From Aquarana catesbeiana (lineage: Eukaryota > Chordata > Amphibia > Anura > Ranidae), in assembly GCF_042186555.1 (NCBI RefSeq), contig NC_133324.1, forward strand, positions 220,583,145 to 220,647,144: a DNA stretch of 64,000 nucleotides, read 5' to 3'. The translations under genes and the position numbers were made by a program. Numbering within the stretch: position 1 is the first letter of the stretch; every line of letters starts with the position of its first letter. This document shows positions 23,342-34,448 of the stretch, one piece after another. The notes under the pieces are model-generated. The model made no database searches. It saw only the letters and a program-made list of their open reading frames with translations, and was not told the origin of the DNA.

Positions 23342-24524
23342 ATGGATGGGTTCAATGACCACAACTTCCTCCCCCTGTTCATAGACAAATACAGGGAGCT
23401 GCCCTGTCTGTGGCAGGTGAGACACCCCCATTTATAGCAATAAACAAAAGAGGCAGGCAGCACTGGAGACACTGCTGGAGTTGGTGAAGCCGGTGGTCCC
23501 CACAGCAACCATCCCCTATTTAAAAGCCAAAATTGGTGGCCTGAGGAGCACTTATCTTAGGGAGCGCAAGAAGGTCACAGATTCCCAGAGGTCCGGAGCT
23601 GCAGCAGATGACGTTTATGTCCTCAGGCTGTGGTACTATGAGAGACTGCGATTTCTGTCAGACCACACTGAAGTCAGGGAATCCCTCTCTACTCTTCCTT
23701 CCACTCTTCCTTCCACCCCAGCTGAGGCTTCCGATGTCCAACCTGGGCCTTCCAGCCAGGAAGAAGTGGAGGAGCCCAGCTGGAGTCAGGTATAGCATTC
23801 TTCTACAGATTTCTGGTCAATAACTAAATGATGTTTACTAGATGTTATTATTGATCACTAATTGCTGATTGAAAAAAGTGTTTTACATATCAATAGACAG
23901 TAGTGGGCAAAATAATTGGGACAAGAATGAAAAATGCTGGGCTCAGAAGGATAGTCTGTTATATTTGATAACATTCAATTTGCAACAGTCAGGAGGTGAA
24001 AATTGTGTGTGATTGATGAATAAATAACTAAAACTATGTCCCTTTTTCATACACAGGAAGACCTCAGCCAGGAGGAGGTTGTGGAATGTGGCAGTCAGGA
24101 GGAGGCGGGGATTAGTGGCAGCCAGGAGGAGGCGGGGCTAAGTGTCAGCCAAGAGAAACCTGGGACCAGTCGCAGCCTGACTGAATCGCAGGTTCCTCCC
24201 CTCCGCCTTCCATATAAAAGAGCGAGGAAGACGACTCCCATGCAGGATTCAGCGCTCAGGCTAATTCAGGAGGCTTCTGCGTCCCTCAGAGCCTTACCCA
24301 CTCCTGAAGAGGCCTTTGCCTGCATGGCTGCCACAAAACTGCAGGGCATGCAGGAGAGTCAACGCAAGCTGTGTGAGGACCTTCTTTATAAAGACCTAAG
24401 TAAGGGGGTGAGTGGTGAACTAACACCCAAGACCGACGTGATTGAGTTGGACCATCCTCCTCCTCCTCCTGCTGCCACAACTCCACCACCAGAGCCACAG
24501 CGTGGAAGGAAGACAAGAGAGTGA
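23342..24524 (+). pseudogene. MADF-domain DNA-binding protein of the Harbinger element
   Basis: MADF domains (Adf1-type Myb/SANT) bind DNA and occur as second proteins in some PIF/Harbinger elements. From the ATG at 23342 the protein opens with FLPLFIDKYRELPCLWQV. One extra base near 23431-23434 shifts the frame, after which the domain goes on with ALETLLELVKP, YLKAKIGGLRSTYLRERKKV, QRSGAAADDVYV and LWYYERLRFL. Exon 1 ends at 23789 (AGTCAG|GTATAG) and exon 2 starts at 24057 (ACACAG|GAAGAC) in phase 0. Exon 2 encodes three SQEEAG-type repeats and a basic KRARK cluster. It continues with a helical EEAFACMAATKLQGMQ segment and a proline-rich tail. The stop is at 24524 and AATAAA is at 24771. A C-terminal BESS-like segment is possible but not clear. 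Confidence 0.85.
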
Positions 24525-24529
24525 TGGCC

Positions 24530-24710
24530 CTGAGTTCAGTCTGGTCTGACAAAAGTCTCTCGTATGACCACAGCCTGGGGACACAGATGTCATCTGCTGC
24601 TTTCCGGATCTCTGGGACTTCTGGACCAGACTGCCCTCCCTTAGATAAGGACTCCTCAGGCCACCAATTTTGCTTGAAAATAGTTGATGTCTGCCCTGGG
24701 GGTCCAAGGC
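24530..24710 (-). pseudogene. Inverted partial duplicate of the MADF exon
   Basis: On the minus strand this reads KIGGLRSPYLREGSL, QKSQRSGKQQMTSV and DFCQTRLNS. These correspond to KIGGLRSTYLRERKK, SQRSGAAADDVYV and the RFLSDHTEV part of the MADF exon at 23520-23700. The nucleotide match is strong over about 170 bases with small indels. It lies just after the MADF stop codon, partly within its 3'-UTR, so the gene's mRNA would carry sequence complementary to its own exon. Confidence 0.8.
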
Positions 24711-24779
24711 TTCACCCATTTCTGCAGTTTCTCCAGCATTGCCTCCCTCTTTGTTTAGTTGTGAGCCCTTAATAAAAGT

Positions 24780-25314
24780 TATTTTTTGGAAAATTATACT
24801 CTCCTATGTGTGTTTTCATCCAAAAAGGACAGTTTGTTGGTGACGATTCAGGTACATTTCTTAAATAAAATGTGAAATTAGCAAGGGACAACACCACCCA
24901 ACAATCTTCTACAGATTAAATAGAACAACATATCAATGGTGATGTGGTAACTTGACACAAAAAACACACACAAAAATTTTCAGGAGTACAAATAAAAATC
25001 CCAAAAACAAAAAATAAGCCTTGAAAAAAATACAAACCAAAAAAAAAATAATCGGACTTAAAAACCAAAAAAAAAAATAAAAATAATAATGTTGTCAGAT
25101 GTGACAAATCAAAATATATTGAGGGAATCCCGATAAATAGTAAAGAAATAAGTTTGTGAGAAGTGTGTGTGAATATGAGCAGCAAAACGACTTAATTCTT
25201 GTCACATTATAAAGAAGAAGAGAGTGCGCTGTATTAAACCATTTTTAACATTGCAGCGTGACGAAAGTGCTGTATCCATTGCAAACACTAAGTTTACCAG
25301 ACCGAGCTGTTCCG
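24780..25314. other. AT-rich non-coding interior of the Harbinger element
   Basis: No coding signal is visible. Long A-rich stretches (24955-25090) dominate between the MADF poly(A) signal and the right subterminal repeats. Confidence 0.5.
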
Positions 25315-25538
25315 TGTCGGAATTTCTTCTGCGCATGCGTGGCACTTTATGCATCAGAACAGGCCACACACGGTCGGAATTGACGCGATCGGACTTTGTT
25401 GTCGGAAAATTTTATCTCCTGCTCTCCAACATTGTGTGATGGAAAATGTCCAATGGAGCCCACACACGGTCGGAATTTCCGACAACACGCTCCGATCGGA
25501 CATTTTCCATCTGAAAATCCAACCGTGTGTACGGGGCA
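25315..25538. repeat. Right terminal and subterminal repeats of the Harbinger element
   Basis: Motifs CACACGGTCGGAATT and TTGTTGTCGGAAAATTTTAT recur in both orientations. This end is nearly the same as 60850-61080 in the short MITE, including GCATGCGTGGCACTTT. Confidence 0.7.
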
Positions 25539-25599
25539 TGACACCTGGTGCAATAATGTCTCATAGGCCAAAACATTTTAATTTGTGACTGAAAATGTT

Positions 25600-26279
25600 T
25601 TCCTAGAACCTCTCTTCTGGCACACTCTCCTAATCCACATATAGTGATTTGTAGAACCATATATCTTTTGTTTGGGAACAATCCACAACTGCAATCCACA
25701 TTTGTTAGATAAACACCTCTTTGATTTGAGTTCAAAAACCCTTACAGATGAAGAACAATATGTTCTGAGTCATGTACTCAAATTTGCACATTCTCGTCCC
25801 TTAAACAAATTTGAAACCCTTATGGATATCCATAAATTTATTTGCAGATTGAATATCAAGAGGTATCTAGCGAGCAATCCAGCAAGATTCAACTTCAATG
25901 CAAACAGCCAGTTTAAGGATTCATCACTGTCCAATGCTTCACTATTCAATCCTCCTGGAAATATGGCGCCCTCTGTGGCTTTTTTCAGGGACATGGTACT
26001 GAAGGATTTGGACAAATTAAATATCCAAAAGAGTATTCTTGATTTGAAGTTTCAGAAGGGTTTGGAGGCACTAAAGAGAAGAAATTACATTATAGTAATG
26101 CCTGTGGACAAGGGTGGGGGCATTGTCCTTCTAGACCGCAGTGTCTATGAATCCGAGATGTAAAGACTTTTGTTGGATAGGGAGACCTATCAATTATTGG
26201 GCTATAATCCTACAACCACATATAAACGTGAGTTTTCCATCATAGTGGATGATGGATACCGAAGGGGTATTCTAACTAA
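25600..26279 (+). pseudogene. Penelope-like element, N-terminal part
   Basis: Coding text starting near 25672 (possibly earlier) contains LTDEEQYVLSHVLKFA and then RNYIIVMPVDKGGGIVLLDR, the conserved opening of Penelope-like reverse transcriptases (DKGG followed by a tyrosine). A stop at 26161 (TAA after SEM) breaks the frame, after which LLLDRETYQLLGYNPTT and GYRRGILT continue in the same style. The reading is then cut by the LTR element at 26280 and resumes at 34449. Confidence 0.8.
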
Positions 26280-28144
26280 TGTAAGAAAATGGGGGGGGGT
26301 GAGTACACAAATAATAATAATACAAACATTAATAAATAATATCAATATTATTAATCCACGCCCACTTCTCATCATTCTTTCTAGGGGTAGGTCGACAATG
26401 AAACACACAACACACACTGTAGGTGAAAAAGATTATATTGCGCAAAGAATTAATTTGAACAGCCTTGTCACAGATAAGGGAATACATAAATTACAATACT
26501 TCACAGGTGTGAATGTTACAGATCCAAATTAACAGCAACACTCAATGCTTTCTAATAATACAGCCCCTGCACCTAAAAAGACAAATACCTTTCAAACTCA
26601 CAACAATATTCATGCATCAACTGGAGCTCAAGCTAGCTAGCAAGCACATCCAATGTTACCACCCCTCAGTCAGGTCTGCTCTTCAAGTCTGCAGTCAAGG
26701 TCCCCCTCGGCAAGGTCTCCCAATCAAGTCTCTCTTCCGGCTTCCAGTCTAGCACTCCAGTCAGGTTACCAGTCCATAGGTGTACCACACGGCTTGCCTA
26801 CAGGTCATTCGTTTTGGGCTCTCCCTGGGAACCACCAGGGACAATACAGCTCTCTGACAGGTGGTGAGATTGACATAACGGAATGTACCGTGCTACCAGT
26901 TATTAGATGCCCTATATTTTTATTTGTTTGTTAGTTCATTGTATTAAGGGAGGGGGGGGGGAGTTGGATAATAATTTAATAATAATAATTTACAGTTATA
27001 CACTATGAGGCTTCTTCGCTCCTTACTTGCCCGAGTATTAAGGATAGCCTTCAGCTGACTGGATCTGGGTGAATCAGAGAACATGAGTGCTGGCCTCCAT
27101 ATCTGCTGATCGGTCACTGTGGATTGGATTGATGTTCGTTTGGCAGTGATCGTAGCCACTTCACATACTCCACAAGGCTTTTGATTGATCTTCTTTCTGG
27201 TGAGTGCAATTCCTAGAGGGATCTCAAGCACTAGATGTACCGAATGTCGAACAGATGAATCACTTATGAACTTATTTGCAAAGCACTATGGTTTCTCCAT
27301 TTTTTAGCTGAAGTTACAGACTTTTGAGCTTTTATCTAGGATCTTTAGCGCTGCTGAAGTATTTAAAGATTACCTTTTGATTAAAAATATTGCAAACCGT
27401 AGTTTTGATTGCTTCTCTTGTTTTATATTTTTTTTTCACTATAGCAGCTGCTATTTTACTTCATTAATTACCTTCCTAAGTGCCGGATAAGTGATCTCTC
27501 TTTTTTGTGAGAAACTTCTGTGTAATTTACAAGTCCAGCTCCCATTTAGGTACCTCCCACCCAATCTGGCTATTTAGTCAGGCTCTCACCAGGTCCTCCT
27601 CCATTAAGCTTTCTTCTAAGTCCAGTCTTTGGCTATTCTTATACTAGTTCCCTCTATTCACCTTCACTGAGCAAATCCTGATTGGTTCAAACGTTACAAT
27701 CAAATCTTTCTCAAGAGTGTAACTGGCTGGAACTCAAGCCTACTTAGCTATAATGCTTATCACATAATAATTAAGATCTCTGGTGACCCAATGTCTACAG
27801 CATCTTTATGTTTACGTTTGTTAAGTCTGCCATCACCCTAGACTTTAGGATAAACAGTTCCCAAATTACCATGTTAAGGTCCTATACCCAAATGGAGACA
27901 CAATGTCTGGTCAGCAGTCCTAAAGACAAAAGGGGCAATCTTAATTACTATGCCTAATGTTTGGCTTTGACATACTGCTAAAGGCAGGGAAGAGGTAATC
28001 TTGTCCTGTATAGTATACAAAGATATTTCAGACTAGCAGCATTCATAAACATATCACTATGTACTCCCACATATCATGTTAATCCCATAAAAAATATATT
28101 GCATACATCTTTATATATTTTCCGGGGCATGGCAATTTGTTACA
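26280..28144 (-). repeat. Left LTR (3' LTR in element orientation)
   Basis: Shares with 31114-34448 the opening TGTAAGAAAATGGGGGGG, the AATAATAATAATAC block, the GGTAGGTCRRCAATGAAACAC block and the ACCCAAATGGAGACACAATG block. Its end is TTACA at 28144. Its length, 1865 bp, is long for an LTR. Confidence 0.85.
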
Positions 28145-29640
28145 TTCCCCCCCTGAAATGTTGAAGCACTATAGAGTCCATGTTTCCCAAGTGCAATCTT
28201 AAGTCTTCCTGGAGTCTTGCTTTCAATTTTAGGAGTCCTTATGTCAGTTTATGCACACCTAGAGATATAAGAGTTGTGGTTTGCTGAGACAGAAGTGCTT
28301 TTTCTCATATAATATATCTATACTAGTCTATCCCCATTATTTAAACCCTTCAACTACAGGATGAAAACCTTGTCACTCGCTGAGGTTCTTCTAAGGAGTA
28401 GCATTTGTCGGTCTCCTCACATTTCTTCTGCAAGTTGGCCTTTATTACAGTCTTTTTTTACTTGACTTTGTGAAGCATAATAATAGCAATCCAGTTGTGT
28501 CCAGGCTTGCACTGCTATTTAGTAAAGGCTTGCGCTTCCCAGACTGAACTTAAGTTCAGGCTCTCACTCCACACAGGGCATACAGCTGTACATAAAAGGA
28601 ACAAGTCACTTGTACTGAGTCAGTGCCACCATGGCCAATATAAACACAGCAAGGCCATAGTTGCATCCTTTTCTTCCACTTGACGGTGTAACAAACCATC
28701 TCAGCTGCAACTTCTCATCTGGCTGTAGCTGCATAGACATCAGGCAACAAAGCAGATGGCCAACAGAAAATTCAGTAGTGCTTCTTTGTTCAAGGATGAG
28801 GGGCTCCATAGCATCTTTAAAAAAATGAGGTTCAGGTCTACAAAGCAATATCAGTGGCTTCCAGGTCCGTAACTATACCATCGCACAAATGTGCATTTTC
28901 TGGCCTGGGATACTAACGCTATTTATGTCACCTCTAGCTCAGCACTCCACAACGCTTGCAATGTGTTTAACACATTAATACAGTTAACAGTTTAATACAT
29001 AAAACCACAAAGGAAAAAGGAAAAAACAAAAACAAATGTAAACTTCAACTGGAACCTGAATACTTTGTGGTTCCTGTCTCCATGACTTGGAACACCCTCT
29101 ACAAAACATGTATTTATTTATTTAATGCAAAAACCCTTCTAAAATGTCTAGTTACTTACTAAAAAAACAAAAAAGAAACTGAATGCTGCTTTCACTTTTT
29201 TTACTTTTCTACCTTGATCAGGAAGAGCAAGAAGCATGCAGTCTGTTAAACCCAATAAAATATGTTGCCACTTTGACATAATAATAAAAAAAACAAAAAG
29301 AATAACCAAAAGAGAAACCCCAAACATTGCCTGAACCACACTCACTTTTTTTTTCTTTACACCTATAGAAGGGGCTGCTAGCAATCCCCCCTTTACATTA
29401 TCATGTCAATAACAACTCTTAGTAAAAACAAAAATGGTTTTAGTTGCTAGCTGAGGCTTTTTCTCTGTCTTTCAGGTAGGCTAAAACTATACACCATACA
29501 AAAAGAATTTGGAATTTAATTTTCACCTGACTTTAGAAATGTACCAAATCATGAAGGCTTATCCTTGTATACACAAACATATGCCAAGGTCCTCCAATAT
29601 GTCCCATATACTGAGGTCAAATCTCTGAGAGCAGTAGCTG
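28145..29640. other. LTR-element interior without recognisable genes
   Basis: This region lies between the gag-like remnant and the polypurine tract, where pol and env would be expected. Only short frames are seen on the minus strand and no catalytic motif was found. Confidence 0.5.
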
Positions 29641-29644
29641 AATC

Positions 29645-30720
29645 TTAATTCATGCCAGAAAAAATTAACCAGAAAAACACATACCATACATCCAACCACT
29701 TAAGGCTAGTAACAAAAGAGTGGTTCACACCAGTGTGGTATCTTTGCATAAATGAAGCCACCTGCATTTTCAGCTCTTTCAGATGCTCCATAAACTGATG
29801 TATTTCTTGCTTTAGCTGACTAGTCTCAGATTGTAACCTCATTATTTGGGTTTTAAAAGAAACTTGGCCTACCTGTCTTGGAGAGTTTTCCCATGTTGCA
29901 GAGTAAACTTCTTTGTATCTTGGTGCGATTCTGGGATACTGAGAGTTCCTTGGCTTACTATTATTACCCACAAAACAGTATCGTGCAAAGTGGCCTAACT
30001 TTTTGCAAAGAAAGCATCTCAGAGCTGGCCTTCCCACGTAGGCTCTTCTCTGAGCACACGATGACTGAGACACAGGAATCTGGAGACCTCACACTCTCAC
30101 TGTCTGAGGAACATTCACCACAAAGAAACTCATCTGATGGGCCCCCAGCCACAGTATTCCTATTTTCCACTACCAAGTCAGATTCTATTTCCATACCTGA
30201 GTCAGTCTCAACAGCTGATACAAAACCATTGTCTTACCATTCATCATAGACCTTACTTGCAGCAACAACTGCATTCTGCTTCTTTAGCGATGCTATCTCA
30301 GCTAAACATTGAGAAGGGTCAAACTTTGCAGATTTGGAGAATATCTACCTTATGGCAGCCAGGGCATCACTGAAGCATTCCTTAATAAATGTAACCTCAT
30401 TGCACAACTTCGTATTCTCGTTAGCAATATGTTTACTCTCAGTGGTAAGTGCAGCAGCCTGATGAGTAAGAAATTTAAATTCTCGACGTCAGGCTTGAAA
30501 AAGTGCAGCTCTTCTTCCAATTTTTGCTTCTGCTGAAGAACTCATTTGTACTGCTCTTCTATCCAGCCCGCAGCAGGAAATAAGGGTATGCTTTGTCTTA
30601 TGCTTATTCAACCTTTTGCCACTAATCATCGCACGCACCCATTCATGCCTGCAGCCATGGATCAGTAGATCCCTGCATAGCTTGAGCAATAGCCTCAGTG
30701 TCTTTTACTTGTGCTACCTT
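29645..30720 (-). pseudogene. gag-like remnant with one CCHC zinc knuckle
   Basis: On the minus strand, broken frames from about 30720 give helical, coiled-coil-like text (for example EIASLKKQNAVVAA near 30290) and an acidic stretch (30190-30000). Then comes a C-x2-C-x4-H-x4-C zinc knuckle (about 30016-29975), a basic tail, a second coiled coil (LQSETSQLKQEIHQF) and an aromatic-rich hydrophobic end at 29645. A zinc knuckle after coiled-coil text suggests a nucleocapsid-like part of Gag. No polymerase follows. The family is unknown and several frame breaks exist. Confidence 0.5.
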
Positions 30721-32039
30721 TTTCAAAATTCCCTCCATTATTCCGACAAACACAAGTATACTCACTCAACACAAAAGTCACCAATGCAGGAGTAACGCCC
30801 CCAAATGCTGCTGTTTGTTGCACTACAATAACACCCAACTACAAAAAAAAATACTCTTATATTGCAACACAAGCAACAACAATTCACAGAACAATTCAAC
30901 AACAATATGTGGCAGCTACACCTATGTCTCCAACTTGCAAATTAATGACCACACAATTCACTGAGGTTCACAACAATTAAGCAAAATCACTAGCGGCACT
31001 CAAAAACCCTTATCAACAAACAAAACTGTACAAATAATTCTAAGATACAATACACCATAGTTATGAATATGTATTTCAGCCAACCAAGCCCCTCCTAGCT
31101 GGATTGCCAAATGTGTAAGAAAATGGGGGGGGGGGGGGGTGACTACACAAATAATAATAATACGAACATTAATAAATAATAACAATATTATTAATCCATG
31201 CCCACTTCTCGCCGTTCTTTTTAGGGGTAGGTCAGCAATGAAACACACAACAAACACTGTAGGCGAAAAAGATTATATTGCACAAAGAATTAATTTGAAC
31301 AGCTTTGTCACAGATAAGGGAATACATCAATTACAATATTTTAGAGGTATAAATGTTACAAACCCAACAGCAACATTCAATTCTGGCTAATACGTCCACT
31401 GCAACCAAGAAGACAAATACCTTTCAAACTCACAATAATATTCAAGCACCAACTGGAGCTCTAGTCAGGTCTGCCCTTCAAGTCTGCAGTCCAGGTCCCC
31501 CTCAGCAAGTTCTTTCAATCAAGTCTTCCCCAAGTCCACCTCCTGTCAGGTTTTCCCACATCCTCTCTGGCCTTCAGTCCGGGTTTACCAGCTACTCCTC
31601 CGTCAAGCTCACCATCAGGTTCCCAGTCCCACTTTTCCTTAGGTCCAGTCTTCGACTATTCTTATACTAGCTCCCTCCATTCACCTTCATTGAGAAATTT
31701 CTGATTGGTGTAATCAAATCTTTCAAGAAAGTGACTGGCTGGAACTTAAGTCTACTTTGCTAGCATGCTTATCACATAATAATTAAGATCTCTGGTGACC
31801 CATTGTCTCCCTAGACTTTAGGATAAACAGTCCCCCAAATTAGCATGTAAAGGTCCTATACCCAAATGGAGACACAATGTCTGGTCAGCATCCCTAAAAA
31901 GAAAAGGGGCAATCTTAATTACAATGCCTAACATTTGGCTTTGACTTACTATCGAAGGTACCAAACAGAAGCTTTTGTCCATTGGGAGACAGGAGACGGT
32001 TTTACAGTCTTGTGATAAATAAACAGCTTGTCTCCCCTT

Positions 32040-34343
32040 GATGTGTATTCATATAGTTTGTATATGTATACTCTCTATGACAAAATCTCTCCCCTGTCCT
32101 GCCCCAACCAAGCCACGTCCCTCTACAATAAATCCCTGTCCTCCACCCTGGACAAGCTCGCTCCCCTCACTACATGCAGAATCAGACCCCGACCCCTACA
32201 ACCCTGGCAAACAGATGACACTAGAATTCTCAAAAAACGTAGTCACACCCTTGAGCGTCTGTGGCATAAGACTAAGTCTCTCAAAGACTTCAACCAATAC
32301 AAATCTGCCCTCCAAAAATACTATTCTTTCCTCCACACTGCCAAGCAAACCTATTTTAAAACTCTTATTAACACCTTCTCCTCCAGTCCCCGTAAGCTCT
32401 TCTCCACCTTCAACTCTCTACTTCGTCCTCCACCGCCTCCATCCACTGACTCGCTCACTGCACAGGAGATCGCTAATCACTTCAAAAACAAGATTAATAC
32501 AATCCGTGATGAAATCTCCACTCTACAGGTATCTCCCCCAGCTAAGACCCCATGTCAACAGGTACAACCGACACTCCCCTTTTTCAAATATGCTACTACA
32601 GACGAAGTTGCTAAACTCCTTTCTATCGCCCACCTAACCACCTGTCCTCTGGACCCTATTCCCTCTCAAATGCTCCAGTCACCCTCTGACTCCATCCTAC
32701 ACTCTCTAACCCACATCTTCAATTTCTCCCTCACCTCTGGCACCTTCCCCAATGCTCTAAAACATGCACTGGTCACTCCCATACTTAAAAAGCCGTCCTT
32801 GGACCCTACTGATCTTAAAACCTACGCCCTATCTCCTTGCTCCCCTTTTCCTTTAAACTCCTTGAACGCCTGGTTTACAACCAACTGAGTGACCACCTCA
32901 TTAAGAACAACCTTCTTGATCCCCTTCAATCTGGATTTCGCCCTCAACACTTGACAGAAACTGCTCTTCTAAAACTCACAAATGACCTATTAACTGCAAA
33001 AACCAATGGACATTCTGTACTCCTACTTCTGGACCTTTCAGCTGCCTTTGACACGATTGACCACCCTCAAAAAACTTTACTCCCTCGGTCTTCGTGACTG
33101 TGCTCTTCAGTGGCTCTCATCCTACCTATCCCAACGCACCTTCAGTGTCACTTACAATTCTACTTCCTCCACTCCTCTTCCCTTTTCCGTCTGGGTCCCC
33201 CAAGGTTCTGTTCTTGGACCTCTTTTATTTTCAATCTACACCTCTTCCCTGAGTCAGCTGATAGCCTCTCATGGCTTTCAATATCATTTCTACGCTGACG
33301 ACACACAAATCTATCTCTCCACCCCTCAACTCACCCCATCAGTCTCCTCACGCATCACTAACTTACTAACCGACATATCTGTATGGATGTCACACCACTT
33401 CCTCAAACTCAACTTGTCCAAAATCGAGCTTACAATATTTCCTCCCCCACGTGCCTCTGACTTGTCTGTCAAGAGCAACGGCACAACCATCTACCCCTCC
33501 CCACATGTCAGGGTGCTAGGTGTTATCCTGGACTCTGAACTCTCCTTTCGGCCCCACATCCAATCACTTTCCAAAGCTTGCCGCCTCAACCTCCGCAACA
33601 TCTCTAAACTATGTCCCTTTCTAACCAATGAAACCACAAAGCTCCTGATTCCCTCCCTGGTTATCTCTCGCCTCGACTACTGCAACTCCCTTCTCATTGG
33701 CTTACCTTTAAATAGACTATCCCCCCTTCATTCCATCATAAATGCTGCTGCTAGACTCATCCACCTTACAAACCGTTCAGTGTCTGCTACCCCTCTCTGC
33801 CAATCCCTCCATTGGCTGCCACTCGCCCAATGAATTAAATTAAAAATACTAACAATAAGTTACAAAGCCATCCACAACTCTGCGCCCAGTTACATCACTA
33901 GCCTAGTCTCAAAATACCAACCTAATCGCCGTCTCAGTTGCTCCTAAGACCTCCTGCTTTCTAGCTCCCTCATCACCACCTCCCATATCCGCCTCCAGGA
34001 CTTCTCCCGAGCCTCGCCTATACTCTGGAATTCCCTACCCCAATCTGTCAGACTGTCTCCAAATTTATCCACCTTTAGGCGATCCCTGAAAACTTTCCTC
34101 TTCAGAGAAGCCTATCCTGCCTCCATCTAACAACTGCACTGTTTTCTCCATTAGCTCATCCCCCACAGCTGTTACCCTCTTGTATAACTTGACCCTCCCT
34201 CCTAGATTCTAAGCTCTAACGAGCAGGGCCCTCTGATTCCTCCTGTATTGAATTGTATTGTAATTGTACTGTCTGCCCTCATGTTGTAAAGCGCTGCGTA
34301 AACTGTCGGCGCTATATAAATCCTGTATAATAATAATAATAAT
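32040..34343 (+). mobile_element. 5'-truncated L2-type LINE inserted in the right LTR
   Basis: It carries most of an RT ORF and a complete 3' end: TTAGATTCTAAGCTC, GTAAAGCGCTGCGTAAACTG, GGCGCTATATAAA and a TAATAATAA tail at 34343. L2-type elements end in such microsatellite-like tails instead of poly(A). The endonuclease domain is absent. Confidence 0.85.
32070..34130 (+). pseudogene. L2/CR1-group LINE reverse transcriptase, frameshifted
   Basis: The RT that would copy LINE RNA at the target. Motifs in order: PFFKYATTDEVAKLL and LDPIPSQML (32570-32680), LVTPILKKPSLDP, QSGFRPQHLTETALL and DLSAAFDTIDH (32930-33065), then VPQGSVLGPLLFSIYT. The catalytic FYADDTQIYLS lies at about 33290-33320, then VRVLGVILDSELSF and SLHWLPLAQ (about 33805-33831). 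It continues past an in-frame TGA at 33832-33834 to a stop at 34128. That TGA is probably a decayed CGA codon. Frames change near 32820 and 33060. The missing N-terminal endonuclease marks 5' truncation. Confidence 0.88.
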
Positions 34344-34448
34344 ATACTTTGGACTAGTTATCATCTATCCCCACATATTATATTAATTCCATAAAAATAT
34401 ATCACATACATCATTTATATAATTTCCTGGGCATGGTCATTTCCTACA

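Larger units (their letters stand above)
18291..25538. mobile_element. Complete Harbinger transposon with three genes
   Basis: The termini are inverted repeats of about 20 bases: TGCCCCGTACACACGGTCGG on the left and its near-complement ending ACCGTGTGTACGGGGCA at 25538. The flanking triplets TAA and TGA fit a 3-bp Harbinger-type duplication with one change. Inside are a transposase gene (+), a Myb/SANT-like gene (-) and a MADF gene (+). The second and third genes are divergent from a common promoter, and the first and second converge. Subterminal regions carry repeated ACACACGGTCGGAATTTCCGAC motifs. All three genes have one or more indels, so this copy is probably inactive, but most coding sequence is still open. 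A short MITE with the same ends is at 60647-61080. Confidence 0.85.
26280..34448 (-). mobile_element. Non-autonomous LTR retrotransposon, minus orientation
   Basis: Two LTR copies (26280-28144 and 31114-34448) start TGTAAGAAAATGGGG and end near GGCAATTTGTTACA or GGTCATTTCCTACA. CTAA is duplicated outside both ends (26276-26279 and 34449-34452). Just inside the left LTR, CATTCCCCCCCTGAAATG is a polypurine tract on the minus strand. Just inside the right LTR, the minus strand reads TGGCAATCCAGCTAGG after four bases, a plausible tRNA primer site. Both set the direction as minus. The 2.97-kb interior has only gag-like remnants and no RT, protease or integrase, so it depended on another element. 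The right LTR is longer because an L2-type LINE is inserted in it; the left LTR has about 0.9 kb (26700-27620) that differs from the right one. Confidence 0.85.
31114..34448 (-). repeat. Right LTR (5' LTR in element orientation), interrupted by an L2-type LINE
   Basis: LTR sequence runs 31114 to about 32030 and resumes at about 34344 with ATACTTTGGACTAG and CACATATTATATTAATTCC, parallel to the left LTR end. The intervening 2.3 kb is LINE. Confidence 0.85.

Noticed and set aside
28145..31113. A complete retrovirus with pol and env
   Set aside because: No protease, RT, integrase or envelope motif was found in 2.97 kb; only gag-like remnants are supported.
32837..33097. A separate host gene with a reverse-transcriptase domain
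   Set aside because: It is continuous with L2-type LINE text before and after it, with frameshifts and an L2-type tail.
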